This document shows positions 33,599-42,516 of a stretch of DNA of 64,000 bases, in pieces. The stretch is taken from contig CAZPBY010000036.1 in NCBI GenBank assembly GCA_964584785.1, positions 11,624 through 75,623 on the forward strand, in the 5' to 3' direction. The notes under the pieces are model-generated. The model was given only the letters and a program-made list of their open reading frames with translations, had not been told where the DNA came from and did not search any database. A program made the translations under genes and the position numbers. Each line of letters begins with the position of its first letter. Positions within the stretch are counted from its first letter, which is position 1. Source of the stretch: JAHFTY01 sp964584785. GTDB taxonomy: Bacteria > Acidobacteriota > Terriglobia > 20CM-2-55-15.

Positions 33599-36021
33599 CG
33601 GAACTGTCCGCTGACGATCGATTGCTTCAACGTATCGATCAGGCCGGGCGATCCCGAGAAGAATCCTTCAGGGTAAGACACACCTTGCGCCACCATGCTC
33701 TTGTAGATCGCGTCGGCCTGGTAGAGGTTCAGGCTCATTCCGGCAAGATACTGCAACCGCAGATTGCGGTCCCGGTTGATTGCCGCATCCGCCAGCCAAC
33801 TCTTTAGATCATTCGGACGCCCGGCGAATGTGGCCAGGATGTCGACCGCCGAATAGAACCCAATCTCGCGCAGCGACTGCGCGACTTGACCGTACTCGGG
33901 ACTATTCAACCTTTCAGTGAATCTGTTCACATCGATCGGCCGGTCATCCTTGAACCCGACGAGAACGAGGTCGTAACCCGTGCCCTGAATGTTGTTCGCG
34001 AAGACGGCTCCATGAGGGAACGCCTCGAAGAACGTTGCAACCTCGCTCTTCACCGCAGCCTCGTTACTCTCATACATCTGCACGAACAGTGTGACGACTC
34101 CGCCCGGATTGAGATGGGCTTTGGCGGCTTCGAAGAACTCGCGGGTGTAAAGCATGGCTGCACCCTTGACCCATGGGTCAAGAGGATCGGAGGTGATGCC
34201 GTCGAACTTCTGCTTTGTCGTGATGACAAAATGACGTCCGTCGTCGATCTCGATATGAACCTTCGGATTCGTGACAACGTTGTAGTTGTGCTCGCCGAAA
34301 TGCTTCGAGACGACGCTCGGAACCAGCGGTTCGATCTCCACGATGGTTTCGCTGACGAGTTTTGGTTCGATGCTTACAGCGCCGGCGGTGACACCCGCGC
34401 CGCAACCGATCACGAGGAAATGACTCTGATCGTCCGGCAGCAAGGTGACGAGGTGTCCCAGCATGCGCTGCAGCCGCATGTCCGCCGGATCGCTCGACGC
34501 CTGAACTTTGCCCGCGTTGTGATAGTTCAGCGTGCCGTTCGGCAGACGCGACACGGCGACGGATGCCTGCAGTCCTTCACCCATGTAGAACACATCACCC
34601 TGGCCATTGCGAGTCGGGAGGAATCGGCCGTACGCGACCAGTTCCTTCGGTACCGGATGCACGCGATAGGCGAGCAATCCGACAGCGGCGAGAATGAGGA
34701 GTGCGGTTATTGCGACGTTGAGCTTGCCCTTTTCCGGATCGTCTTCGGCCGCCAGTGGCGCAAGCATCAACAAAGCGGAGAGCGCTGAAAGTCCGAGTAA
34801 AAGCTGTTGAGAGTGCTGCGTGCCGATCAGATAAACCAGCAGGAGACTCGCACTGAGCGACCCGACGATCGCGCCGACCGTATTTGCCGCATAAACCGAC
34901 CCGACGAGCTTTCCGGGATCCTGTCCCTGCGTTGCGACCGACGCTAACGCCAGAGGGAAACTGGCACCCCACAAGATTGCCGGCGGCAGCACGGCCCAGA
35001 GGGCCCTTGCCATATCGATCTGAAGTTTGATCCACGGATCGTTCGTCAAAGTGACATCCACCGGCCAATAGGGAAGCGACTGGGTGAGCGCATACGCGGA
35101 CCAGAACATTCCGGCGCACAACAGGAACTGGCAAAAGCCAAGCGCCAGTCGCGGTTGTTTGGTGTTTCGTGCAAGAGCGGAGCCGACGCTGCTGCCGATC
35201 CCGAGGCCGATCAGAAAAACGGCAAGGATCAGCGAGAAGGCATAGACCGTCGCGCCAAAAAGAAGAGACAGAATTCGCGTCCAGATCACTTCGGCTGCGA
35301 GAGCCGTCAAACCTGAGAGAGCGATGGAAACGTAAACCATCTTGACGCCTTTGGGTGCCGCAACAGTCTCCGCCTGGGTTACCGGCTCGACGGCATACGG
35401 GGTTTGTTTCGCAATCACCAGGCTGAGCAGAGCAACCGTGATGTTGATGCCCACCGCGACGAACGTCGCAATCATGCTGTCGTGAACGCGAAGCAGATAG
35501 AATCCCGCCAGAAGGCTTCCCACCACCGCTCCGGCGATGTTGCCTCCGTAAAAGAACCCCAGCCACGAAATCCCGTTCGGCGTGGTTTCCACCCAACGGG
35601 AGATCGCCGGGAGAGTAGCGCCCATTAATAAGGTCGGGGGCAGCAGGCAAACGGCAGCGATCAAACTCCGCACGACGATGCTGAATACACCGGTACCTGC
35701 CCAGGATGTATACACACCACCGATAAGAGGCATACCCACGAGGAGCAGGAGGCCGATCGCGCCGATTCCCAGTTCCATGCACGCATAAACGCGCAATGGG
35801 TGTGGCGACTGCGAAACAAATCGCGGAAGAAGCAGACTGCCCAGGCACATGCCACCCATGAATGTGCCGAGCAGCACACCCAATGACACCGCGGACGATC
35901 CGATGACCAGTTCCAACAACTGAAACCACACAACTTCATAAATGAGGGCCGCGCAGCCGCTGCCGACAAAAAGCACCACAAGCACCGGCAAAAACCGCTG
36001 CTTTACATTCGATCCGTTCAT
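33595..36021 (-). CDS. Fused MFS-like membrane and spermidine-synthase-like protein
   Basis: The 808-residue protein has an N-terminal region of about 12-14 membrane helices (GCAALIYEVVWFQLLELVIG is the typical start, followed by GTFMGGMCLGSLLLPRFV). A soluble Rossmann methyltransferase/aminopropyltransferase fold follows at about 525-720: FLVIGCGAGVTAGAVSIEPK, IVEIEPLVPSVV, and DGITSDPLDPWVKGAAMLYT, the last with the D-P pair of spermidine synthases. Such fusions are common in Acidobacteria and their substrate is uncertain. It is coupled by GTGA to the amidinotransferase-like gene. Confidence 0.85.
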   Translation of the reverse strand: MNGSNVKQRFLPVLVVLFVGSGCAALIYEVVWFQLLELVIGSSAVSLGVLLGTFMGGMCLGSLLLPRFVSQSPHPLRVYACMELGIGAIGLLLLVGMPLIGGVYTSWAGTGVFSIVVRSLIAAVCLLPPTLLMGATLPAISRWVETTPNGISWLGFFYGGNIAGAVVGSLLAGFYLLRVHDSMIATFVAVGINITVALLSLVIAKQTPYAVEPVTQAETVAAPKGVKMVYVSIALSGLTALAAEVIWTRILSLLFGATVYAFSLILAVFLIGLGIGSSVGSALARNTKQPRLALGFCQFLLCAGMFWSAYALTQSLPYWPVDVTLTNDPWIKLQIDMARALWAVLPPAILWGASFPLALASVATQGQDPGKLVGSVYAANTVGAIVGSLSASLLLVYLIGTQHSQQLLLGLSALSALLMLAPLAAEDDPEKGKLNVAITALLILAAVGLLAYRVHPVPKELVAYGRFLPTRNGQGDVFYMGEGLQASVAVSRLPNGTLNYHNAGKVQASSDPADMRLQRMLGHLVTLLPDDQSHFLVIGCGAGVTAGAVSIEPKLVSETIVEIEPLVPSVVSKHFGEHNYNVVTNPKVHIEIDDGRHFVITTKQKFDGITSDPLDPWVKGAAMLYTREFFEAAKAHLNPGGVVTLFVQMYESNEAAVKSEVATFFEAFPHGAVFANNIQGTGYDLVLVGFKDDRPIDVNRFTERLNSPEYGQVAQSLREIGFYSAVDILATFAGRPNDLKSWLADAAINRDRNLRLQYLAGMSLNLYQADAIYKSMVAQGVSYPEGFFSGSPGLIDTLKQSIVSGQFR

Positions 36022-36114
36022 GATGCGAGTAACTCCATTGACGAAAGGACAGCGGATAGTATCACAGGTATGTCGGTAATATCGGGGCGCGCACGCCGGA
36101 GGCGTAAAAGGACA

Positions 36115-36159
36115 GTAGCCGGTGGTACGCGCGTTTTCCAGCGCGTACCACCGGACTAC
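36115..36159. repeat. Hairpin-forming inverted repeat
   Basis: GTAG plus CCGGTGGTACGCGC (36115-36132) pairs with GCGCGTACCACCGG plus CTAC (36141-36159) with one bulged base and an 8-base loop GTTTTCCA. It lies in the divergent gap between the spermidine-synthase-like gene and serC, roughly 105 bases before the serC ATG. No T-tract follows. It may be an isolated palindromic repeat or an RNA control element. Confidence 0.6.
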
Positions 36160-36264
36160 GGAGCCATGAAATTTGCACCCTGGAAGGGCGCTGGGATTCC
36201 TCGCAGCCCGCTGGGTGCGGATCCCTTCGGCGTGCCAAAATGGATAAACCCACTCTAGCTTGCT

Positions 36265-37377
36265 ATGATTTTCTTCGTGAAGACCACAACGACGACCACT
36301 CGCGTTTTCAATTTTTCTTCGGGCCCGGCGGTTCTACCTCTCTCCGTGCTTGAAACTGCGCAGCGCGATCTGATTGCGTTGCCGGGCGTCGGCATTTCGA
36401 TCCTCGAGATCAGTCACCGATCGAAAACGTTCGACGACATATTTCAGCAGGCCGTCGACGCTGTTCGGGAAATCGCCGGCATTCCGCATCATTACAGGAT
36501 CCTGATGCTGCAGGGCGGCGCCAGCCTTCAGTTTTCGATGGTTCCCATGAACCTGCTTGTCGACGGGAAAACTGCAGACTACGTCGATGCCGGGTCGTGG
36601 GGTGAAAAGGCGATCAAGGAGGCGAAGCGGGTCGGCAATGTGAACATCGCGGCATCGGCGAAGGCCGAGCATTACAGCCGCATTCCAAGGCAAAGCGAAC
36701 TGAAGCTCACGCCCGGTGCGTCCTACATGCACATCACGAGCAACAACACGATAGAAGGAACGCAATACCGCGAGCTGCCCGACGTCGGCGCCACTCCGCT
36801 TGTCTGCGACGCTTCATCCGATATCTTCTCTAAGCCAATCGATGTTTCGCGTTTTGGCTTGATCTCTGCCGGAGCGCAGAAGAACCTGGGACCCGCAGGG
36901 GTGACCGTCGTCATCATTCGCGAAGATCTCCTGGAACGCTCCCGCGACTCGTTACCCACAATGTTGAGTTACAAGGTTCACGCCGAGAACGACTCGCATT
37001 ACAACACGCCGAATACGTTCGGCGTCTATATCCTCGGCCTGACGATGAAATGGCTGAAATCGATCGGCGGCCTCACCGCGATCGCAAAGACGAACGAACG
37101 CAAGGCTGCGAGGGTCTACGCTGAACTCGATCGGACGGGTTTCTATCGCGGCGCCGCGCAAAAAGACAGCCGGTCTCTGATGAACATCACGTTTCGGCTT
37201 TCGAGTGAGGATCTCGAAAAGACGTTCGTCAAAGAGGCAACGGCCGCCGGTCTCGACGGGCTTGCCGGCCATCGTGCTGTGGGCGGGATTCGTGCCTCCA
37301 TCTACAATGCGTTTCCCGAAGAAGGAGTCGACGCGCTGGTCTCCTTCATGCGCGAATTCGAGCGCAAACGCGGCTGA
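36265..37377 (+). CDS. serC: Phosphoserine aminotransferase
   Basis: The 370-residue PLP enzyme transaminates 3-phosphohydroxypyruvate to phosphoserine. Start of the fold FNFSSGPAVLPLSVLETAQR, GISILEISHRSKTFDDI, ILMLQGGASLQFSMVPMNLL, ITSNNTIEGTQY for phosphate binding, and the PLP lysine in GLISAGAQKNLGPAGVTVVI near residue 203. The C-terminus LAGHRAVGGIRASIYNAFPE is class V typical. The ATG at 36265 adds a Thr-rich leader; a GTG at 36277 is possible. It stands alone, with the hairpin described above in its upstream region. Confidence 0.95.
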   Translation: MIFFVKTTTTTTRVFNFSSGPAVLPLSVLETAQRDLIALPGVGISILEISHRSKTFDDIFQQAVDAVREIAGIPHHYRILMLQGGASLQFSMVPMNLLVDGKTADYVDAGSWGEKAIKEAKRVGNVNIAASAKAEHYSRIPRQSELKLTPGASYMHITSNNTIEGTQYRELPDVGATPLVCDASSDIFSKPIDVSRFGLISAGAQKNLGPAGVTVVIIREDLLERSRDSLPTMLSYKVHAENDSHYNTPNTFGVYILGLTMKWLKSIGGLTAIAKTNERKAARVYAELDRTGFYRGAAQKDSRSLMNITFRLSSEDLEKTFVKEATAAGLDGLAGHRAVGGIRASIYNAFPEEGVDALVSFMREFERKRG

Positions 37378-37397
37378 CGCTGCTAGACTCGTTCGCC

Positions 37398-40300
37398 ATG
37401 AAGCCGCGCAGACTGTGCCGTAGAGTTTTTCTTTTCATCCCTCTTGTCATTTCTATTTCGCTCGCTGCCGGAGCGCAACGCCCGGCGCCTGCCGCTGAGG
37501 TTATCCTGTCCCGCCTGACCTTCCGATCGATCGGTCCGGCGACGATGGGAGGACGAGTCGACGATTTTGCGGTGTCGGAGCGGCAACCGTCGACGTTTTA
37601 CGTCGGGGTTGCGACCGGAGGAGTTTGGAAAACCACCAACAACGGAACGACGTGGGAACCGGTCTTCGATGCGCAGGACGTTTCTTCCGTAGGCGCCGTT
37701 GCCGTCGCACAGGACAACCCGAATATCGTCTGGGCCGGCACAGGTGAAGACAACAATCGTCAAAGCTCGTCCTGGGGATCGGGTGTGTACAAGTCGACCG
37801 ATGGCGGACGCACGTGGAAGAACATGGGACTTCAGGAGTCCCGGCATGTCGGCAGGATCGTCATTGATCCAGTCGACAGCAATGTCGTCTACGTCGCTGC
37901 GACCGGCCACCTGTGGGGTGCCAACAAGGAACGCGGTCTGTTCAAAACCATCGATGGTGGGCAGACCTGGACGACGTCGCTGTTTGTCGATGACCAGACG
38001 GGCGCCTCCGATATCGTGATGGATCCCACCAACAACAAGGTGCTCTATGTTGCGATGTACCAGCGTCAGCGATCCGTCTGGGGATTCAATGGCGGCGGCC
38101 CGGGCAGCGCGATCTATAAGACGGTCGACGGCGGCGCAAACTGGACAAAGCTCACAGAGGGAATTCCACCGGGTTCGCTGGGACGTATTGGCCTCGATAT
38201 TTATCGCAAGGATCCGAAAGTCGTCCTGGCTTTGATCCAGCACGAACGCGACAGCGGACTCTATCGGTCCGATGACGCGGGAGCGCACTGGACGAAAGTC
38301 GGCAATACGAATCCGCGCCCGCTGTATTTCAGCCAGATCCGTGTCGATCCCAACGACAGCCGCCGTATGTACGTGGTAGGTACGCGGCTGATGGTTTCGA
38401 ACGATTCGGGGAAAACCTTCAATGAAGTCCGTATTCGGTATGCCCGCGGCGGAACGGATCGGCCGCGCGACGACATGGATGCCCACGCGTTGTGGATCGA
38501 TCCCCGCGACTCGAATCACCTTGTTCTCGGCTCCGATGTCGGCGTCACGATTTCGTACGATCGCGGCACGACGTGGGATTATGTCGATAACCTTCCTTTA
38601 GGCCAGTTCTATCACGTCGGCTATGACATGGAAACTCCGTACCACGTCTATGGCGGACTTCAGGACAACGACGTCTGGACAGGACCGAGTGCGGTACGAA
38701 ACCGATTCGGAATTGCCAACCACGAATGGACCACTTTGGGAATAGGCGACGGTTTTGTCGCCCTCGCCGATCCGCGCGACTCGCACAATATCTACGCCGA
38801 GACGCAGGATGGAAACATTGTGCGCGTCAATCGCGAGACGAACGAGCGCAAATCCATTCGGCCACAGGCCGGACGCGGCGAACCCCCGCTGCGGTGGACG
38901 TGGGATACGCCAATGATTCTGTCGCCGCACGATCCAAAGACTCTGCTGGTCGCAGCCAATAAAGTCTTCCGATCGACCGATCGCGGAGACTCCTGGGAGA
39001 CCATCAGCCCAGACTTGACGAGTGGCGCCGATCGAGAAACGCTTTCGCTGATGGGCGTCACGGGCAGCGAAATCAAGCTCTCCAAGAATGACGGCGTTGC
39101 GGCATGGCCAACGATCGTTGCCCTGACCGAATCGCCCCGCAAGGCCGGACTCTACTACGCCGGCGCCGACGACGGCACGGTCAACGTTTCAAGAGACGCC
39201 GGAAAATCCTGGACCAACATCAGTGCGAAATTCCCCGGACGTCCACAGGCCACGCCGGCAAAGCGTTTTGCGGCCTCGGTTTTCGATGATGCTGTGGCGT
39301 ATGCCGTGTTCAACAATCACCGCGCGGACGATTACGGTTCGTATGTGTATGTGACGAACGATTACGGCAGCACATGGAAGTCGCTTTCATCCACGTTACC
39401 GGGCGGGCAGGTCGCGAATTGCATCACGGAAGATCCGAATAATCCTGACGTGTTGTACCTCGGTACGGAGTCCGGTCTGTTTGTGACACTGGATCGAGGG
39501 CAACATTGGTCGCGGCTTCAGAACAATCTGCCGACCGCGCCGATCGACGAGATCACGATCCATCCCCGCGATAACGACATGCTGCTGGCCACGCACGGCC
39601 GCAGTATCTGGATCCTGGACGACATCACGCCGATACAGCGGGCATCGGAGGCTGTGAAGAGCGCAGCCCATCTGTTCGAGATCCGTCCGGCCTTCGAGTT
39701 CAACGTTTCGAACGATCGTGCGAACTATCCGGGCGACCGGAGATTCTGGGGACAGAATCCCGATTTCGGAGCGGCCATTACTTACTATCTTGCCGAAGCG
39801 GCGACCGATTTAAGAATCGATATTCGCGACGGCAATAATCTGTCGATTCGTCAGATTGGCGGAGACGACCTGAAGAACGGCCGCGCTGCCGGCCTGAATC
39901 GCACCTACTGGGATCTTCGTCATCAGCCGGTTGCCGCGTCTTCAGGTCCGTTTGTGTTGCCGGGTGATTACCGGGTGGTGTTCACTGTGGAAGGACGCGA
40001 AGCCGGAAGCCGGGTGGTGCACGTCTTCGCGGATCCGCTGGCGAGAATATCGGACCTCGATCGGAAAACCCAGCACGATACAGCGCTCGCGCTGCACGAA
40101 CTTCAGCGAACCGAGGTCGAAGCCGCTACGATCGTGACCCTCGCGTCCGGCGAGTTGAAGAATCTTCAGGATGTTTTGAAGCGCGAAGCAAACGTTCCTG
40201 CGGGGCTGACACGCGACGCGGACACGATCGCGGAACGTTTGTCGCGGCTTTCCGCTCAACTTGGCGTCAACCGGCAACAGGGCGGCGGCGCAGGCGGGCC

Positions 40301-40553
40301 GGCCGCCGGAAACTCGCCGGCCATCGGCAATCAGATCTCAACGCTGAAGAATCAGATCATCGGCTGGAGCGCGGCCCCGACCCCGGGCCAGCTCGTGCAG
40401 GCAGGAGACGTCAAGGAAACACTGTCACGGCTTGTGGACGAACTCAACGACGTGACCGCGAAAGCTATTCCGGACATTTTCAAATCCACAAAAGACAGCG
40501 GCATCAATGTGACACCGCCAAAACCGATTTCGTTAATACGCATCGCGCAGTAA
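37398..40553 (+). CDS. Secreted BNR/VPS10-type beta-propeller protein
   Basis: The 1051-residue protein has a signal peptide (FLFIPLVISISLAAGAQRPA) and then about eleven Asp-box (BNR) motifs along two propellers: KTTNNGTTW, KSTDGGRTW, KTIDGGQTW, KTVDGGANW, RSDDAGAHW, VSNDSGKTF, ISYDRGTTW, RSTDRGDSW, VSRDAGKSW, VTNDYGSTW and VTLDRGQHW. The C-terminal 250 residues form a beta domain and a helical tail with a Gly/Ala-rich stretch (QQGGGAGGPAAGNSPA). Annotators often call this family glycosyl hydrolase, but no glycosidase residues are evident. An M14 peptidase follows after 11 bases. Confidence 0.9.
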   Translation: MKPRRLCRRVFLFIPLVISISLAAGAQRPAPAAEVILSRLTFRSIGPATMGGRVDDFAVSERQPSTFYVGVATGGVWKTTNNGTTWEPVFDAQDVSSVGAVAVAQDNPNIVWAGTGEDNNRQSSSWGSGVYKSTDGGRTWKNMGLQESRHVGRIVIDPVDSNVVYVAATGHLWGANKERGLFKTIDGGQTWTTSLFVDDQTGASDIVMDPTNNKVLYVAMYQRQRSVWGFNGGGPGSAIYKTVDGGANWTKLTEGIPPGSLGRIGLDIYRKDPKVVLALIQHERDSGLYRSDDAGAHWTKVGNTNPRPLYFSQIRVDPNDSRRMYVVGTRLMVSNDSGKTFNEVRIRYARGGTDRPRDDMDAHALWIDPRDSNHLVLGSDVGVTISYDRGTTWDYVDNLPLGQFYHVGYDMETPYHVYGGLQDNDVWTGPSAVRNRFGIANHEWTTLGIGDGFVALADPRDSHNIYAETQDGNIVRVNRETNERKSIRPQAGRGEPPLRWTWDTPMILSPHDPKTLLVAANKVFRSTDRGDSWETISPDLTSGADRETLSLMGVTGSEIKLSKNDGVAAWPTIVALTESPRKAGLYYAGADDGTVNVSRDAGKSWTNISAKFPGRPQATPAKRFAASVFDDAVAYAVFNNHRADDYGSYVYVTNDYGSTWKSLSSTLPGGQVANCITEDPNNPDVLYLGTESGLFVTLDRGQHWSRLQNNLPTAPIDEITIHPRDNDMLLATHGRSIWILDDITPIQRASEAVKSAAHLFEIRPAFEFNVSNDRANYPGDRRFWGQNPDFGAAITYYLAEAATDLRIDIRDGNNLSIRQIGGDDLKNGRAAGLNRTYWDLRHQPVAASSGPFVLPGDYRVVFTVEGREAGSRVVHVFADPLARISDLDRKTQHDTALALHELQRTEVEAATIVTLASGELKNLQDVLKREANVPAGLTRDADTIAERLSRLSAQLGVNRQQGGGAGGPAAGNSPAIGNQISTLKNQIIGWSAAPTPGQLVQAGDVKETLSRLVDELNDVTAKAIPDIFKSTKDSGINVTPPKPISLIRIAQ

Positions 40554-40564
40554 ACTACGGCGCC

Positions 40565-42160
40565 ATGAAAACTAGACACGTTGCTTTTCTTCTGATCGCG
40601 ATCGCGTTTGTGTTTCTCGCATCAGGGGCTGCACAAACTCGGGCTCAAAACGCTTTGTCGACGCTCAAGACGACACCGGAAAGGACGGAGTACCGCGAGA
40701 CAAGCCGCTATGACGATGTGATGGCCTTTCTGAAGGCCGTCGACACCGCATCCGATCTGGTCCACCTGACAACGATGGGGTACACGTTTGAGGGCCGCCC
40801 CTTACCGTTGGCGGTCGTCGGTAAGGTTGCCGATGCGCGCCCGGAGACCGTGCGAGCCTCCGGAAAGCTTCGTGTTTACATTCAGGCGAACGTTCATGCC
40901 GGTGAAGTCGAGGGCAAGGAGTCGGCGCAAGCGCTGGTGCGCGACATCGCGATGGGACGCTACGCTCAATGGATGGACACCATGGTTCTGCTCGTGGGTC
41001 CCATTTACAACGCGGACGGCAACGAGAAGGTGTCGCTGACGAATCGTGGAGTTCAGCACGGGCCCATCGGCGGAATGGGAACGCGTCCTAACGCTCAGGG
41101 GCTGAACATCAACCGCGACTACATGAAACTCGAAACTCCGGAAGGGCGTTCGATGGTGAAGCTGCTCAATGAATACGATCCCCACATCATGATGGATCTG
41201 CATACCACCGACGGCTCCCGTCATGCATACCACCTCACCTGGGAAGTGCCGAACAATCCCGCCGTCGACCCCGGAATTGCGCAGCTCGCACAAAAAGACT
41301 GGCTGCCTGCAGTCACCAATACCATTCGCTCCAAATACAAATGGGAATTTCACTCGTACGGCAATGTCAGCGGCCAATCGTCGCCGCGTGTCTGGAGTAC
41401 TGTTGAAGATCTGCCTCGCTACAGCCACAACTATTGGGGACTGCGCAATCGATTCGGAATTCTCAGCGAAACGTACTCTTACCTCACCTTCCAGGACCGC
41501 ATCATCACGGACACCCGATTCCTGGAAGAACTCTTGAACTTTGCTCACGCCAATGCGGCTCGGATTCGCAAGGCGACGGAAGACGCCGACAAACTCTCGA
41601 TCATCGGCCGGCAGATTTCACTGCGCTCCCAGCTGAAACGCTCGGACCAGATGGTGGAGATCCTGATGGGGGAAACCGAGGACGTGATCAATCCGTATTC
41701 CGGACGGGTGATGAATCTTCGTAAGGATGTCCGCAAACCGGAAATGATGTATGAGGAAGCAGGCTTCGAATCGACGGACTCCGAACGCGTTCCATCCGCG
41801 TATTACATCCCGGCGAATCTCACGACAGCGATCGAACGTCTTCGCACGCATGGCGTGAAACTCGAACGCCTGGATCAGCCAACGCCTTCTCTGCAGCTCG
41901 AGGAATTCCAGATCGAGTCCACGCAAGTCACACCGCAGGCCTTCGAGAATCACAAGGAGCGTACTCTGGCGGGGAAGTATGCTCCGGTCGAGCGATCATT
42001 GCCGGCGGGAACATTCAGGGTTTCGATGAACCAGCCGCTCGCGCGCCTGGCGTTTTATTTGATCGAGCCGCGTTCGAATGATGGACTTCTGACGTGGAAC
42101 TTCCTGGATGATGCCCTGAAGGATCCAAAAGTTTACCCCATCGTTCGAACGCGGCAGTAG
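40565..42160 (+). CDS. Secreted M14-family zinc carboxypeptidase-like protein
   Basis: The 531-residue protein has a signal peptide (HVAFLLIAIAFVFLASGAAQ). The M14 zinc site is present: H and E in ANVHAGEVEGKESAQALVRD near residue 115, and the third ligand in HIMMDLHTTDGSRHAYH near 215. NINRDYMKLETPEG is the substrate-binding segment (N-R pair). The catalytic Glu is probably in the ILSETYSYLTFQDR segment. It should cleave peptides in the periplasm. It is spaced 11 bases after the large propeller, so the two are co-expressed. Confidence 0.9.
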   Translation: MKTRHVAFLLIAIAFVFLASGAAQTRAQNALSTLKTTPERTEYRETSRYDDVMAFLKAVDTASDLVHLTTMGYTFEGRPLPLAVVGKVADARPETVRASGKLRVYIQANVHAGEVEGKESAQALVRDIAMGRYAQWMDTMVLLVGPIYNADGNEKVSLTNRGVQHGPIGGMGTRPNAQGLNINRDYMKLETPEGRSMVKLLNEYDPHIMMDLHTTDGSRHAYHLTWEVPNNPAVDPGIAQLAQKDWLPAVTNTIRSKYKWEFHSYGNVSGQSSPRVWSTVEDLPRYSHNYWGLRNRFGILSETYSYLTFQDRIITDTRFLEELLNFAHANAARIRKATEDADKLSIIGRQISLRSQLKRSDQMVEILMGETEDVINPYSGRVMNLRKDVRKPEMMYEEAGFESTDSERVPSAYYIPANLTTAIERLRTHGVKLERLDQPTPSLQLEEFQIESTQVTPQAFENHKERTLAGKYAPVERSLPAGTFRVSMNQPLARLAFYLIEPRSNDGLLTWNFLDDALKDPKVYPIVRTRQ

Positions 42161-42167
42161 GCGGATT

Positions 42168-42455
42168 CTACGGATTCAGTTTGTCGAGACGGTCCAAACG
42201 TCTTGAATGTATTCGGGCAACAATGACTAAATCGTGAGTTGCCTTGACGAGTGCCTGGATTTGCGTGGTATTCCTGTCCGATTGCTTTTCGACTTTGCCC
42301 AACCGCTTCAGCGCCGCCCGGTGTTCTTGCATCGCCGTCCGGTGTGCCTCCATCGACTTCCGGTGTTCCTCCATCGCCGCCCGGTGTTCCTCGGCAGCAT
42401 TCGATTGGCTCTGAAGGATGAAGTTTATCAGTTCGTCTCTTTCTTCCGGTGACAT
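42168..42455 (-). CDS. Small coiled-coil protein with heptad repeats
   Basis: The 95-residue protein begins MSPEERDELINFILQSQSNA after a GGAG ribosome site. A stretch of near-identical heptads (AAMEEHRK, SMEAHRT, AMQEHRA, ALKRLGK) covers about 25-55, and a second amphipathic helix ends RIHSRRLDRLDKLNP. The heptads are encoded by tandem 21-base DNA repeats (42312-42395). It is convergent with the M14 peptidase, 7 bases apart. The function is unknown; oligomerisation by coiled coil is likely. Confidence 0.75.
   Translation of the reverse strand: MSPEERDELINFILQSQSNAAEEHRAAMEEHRKSMEAHRTAMQEHRAALKRLGKVEKQSDRNTTQIQALVKATHDLVIVARIHSRRLDRLDKLNP
42312..42395. repeat. Four tandem 21-base repeats inside the coiled-coil gene
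   Basis: Copies at 42312-42332, 42333-42353, 42354-42374 and 42375-42395 share the core CCGGTGTTCCTCCATCG with a few substitutions and code the E-H-R heptads. The third base changes leave the heptad register intact. Such in-frame repeats can expand or contract by replication slippage without shifting the frame. Confidence 0.85.
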
Positions 42456-42516
42456 CGAATCTCCTCTTCTTGGTTTGGACGGCTTGCGAGGGTCAGGCGA
42501 TTGTAGACCAAGATTG

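Noticed and set aside
34595..35929. Minus-strand frame of 444 codons in another register
   Set aside because: Same strand as the fused spermidine-synthase-like gene but shifted; repetitive Arg-rich shadow.
37383..38519. Minus-strand frame of 378 codons
   Set aside because: Antisense to the BNR propeller gene and without protein motifs.
42312..42395. Four repeats as a CRISPR array
   Set aside because: Units are contiguous with no spacers and lie in-frame in a coding gene.
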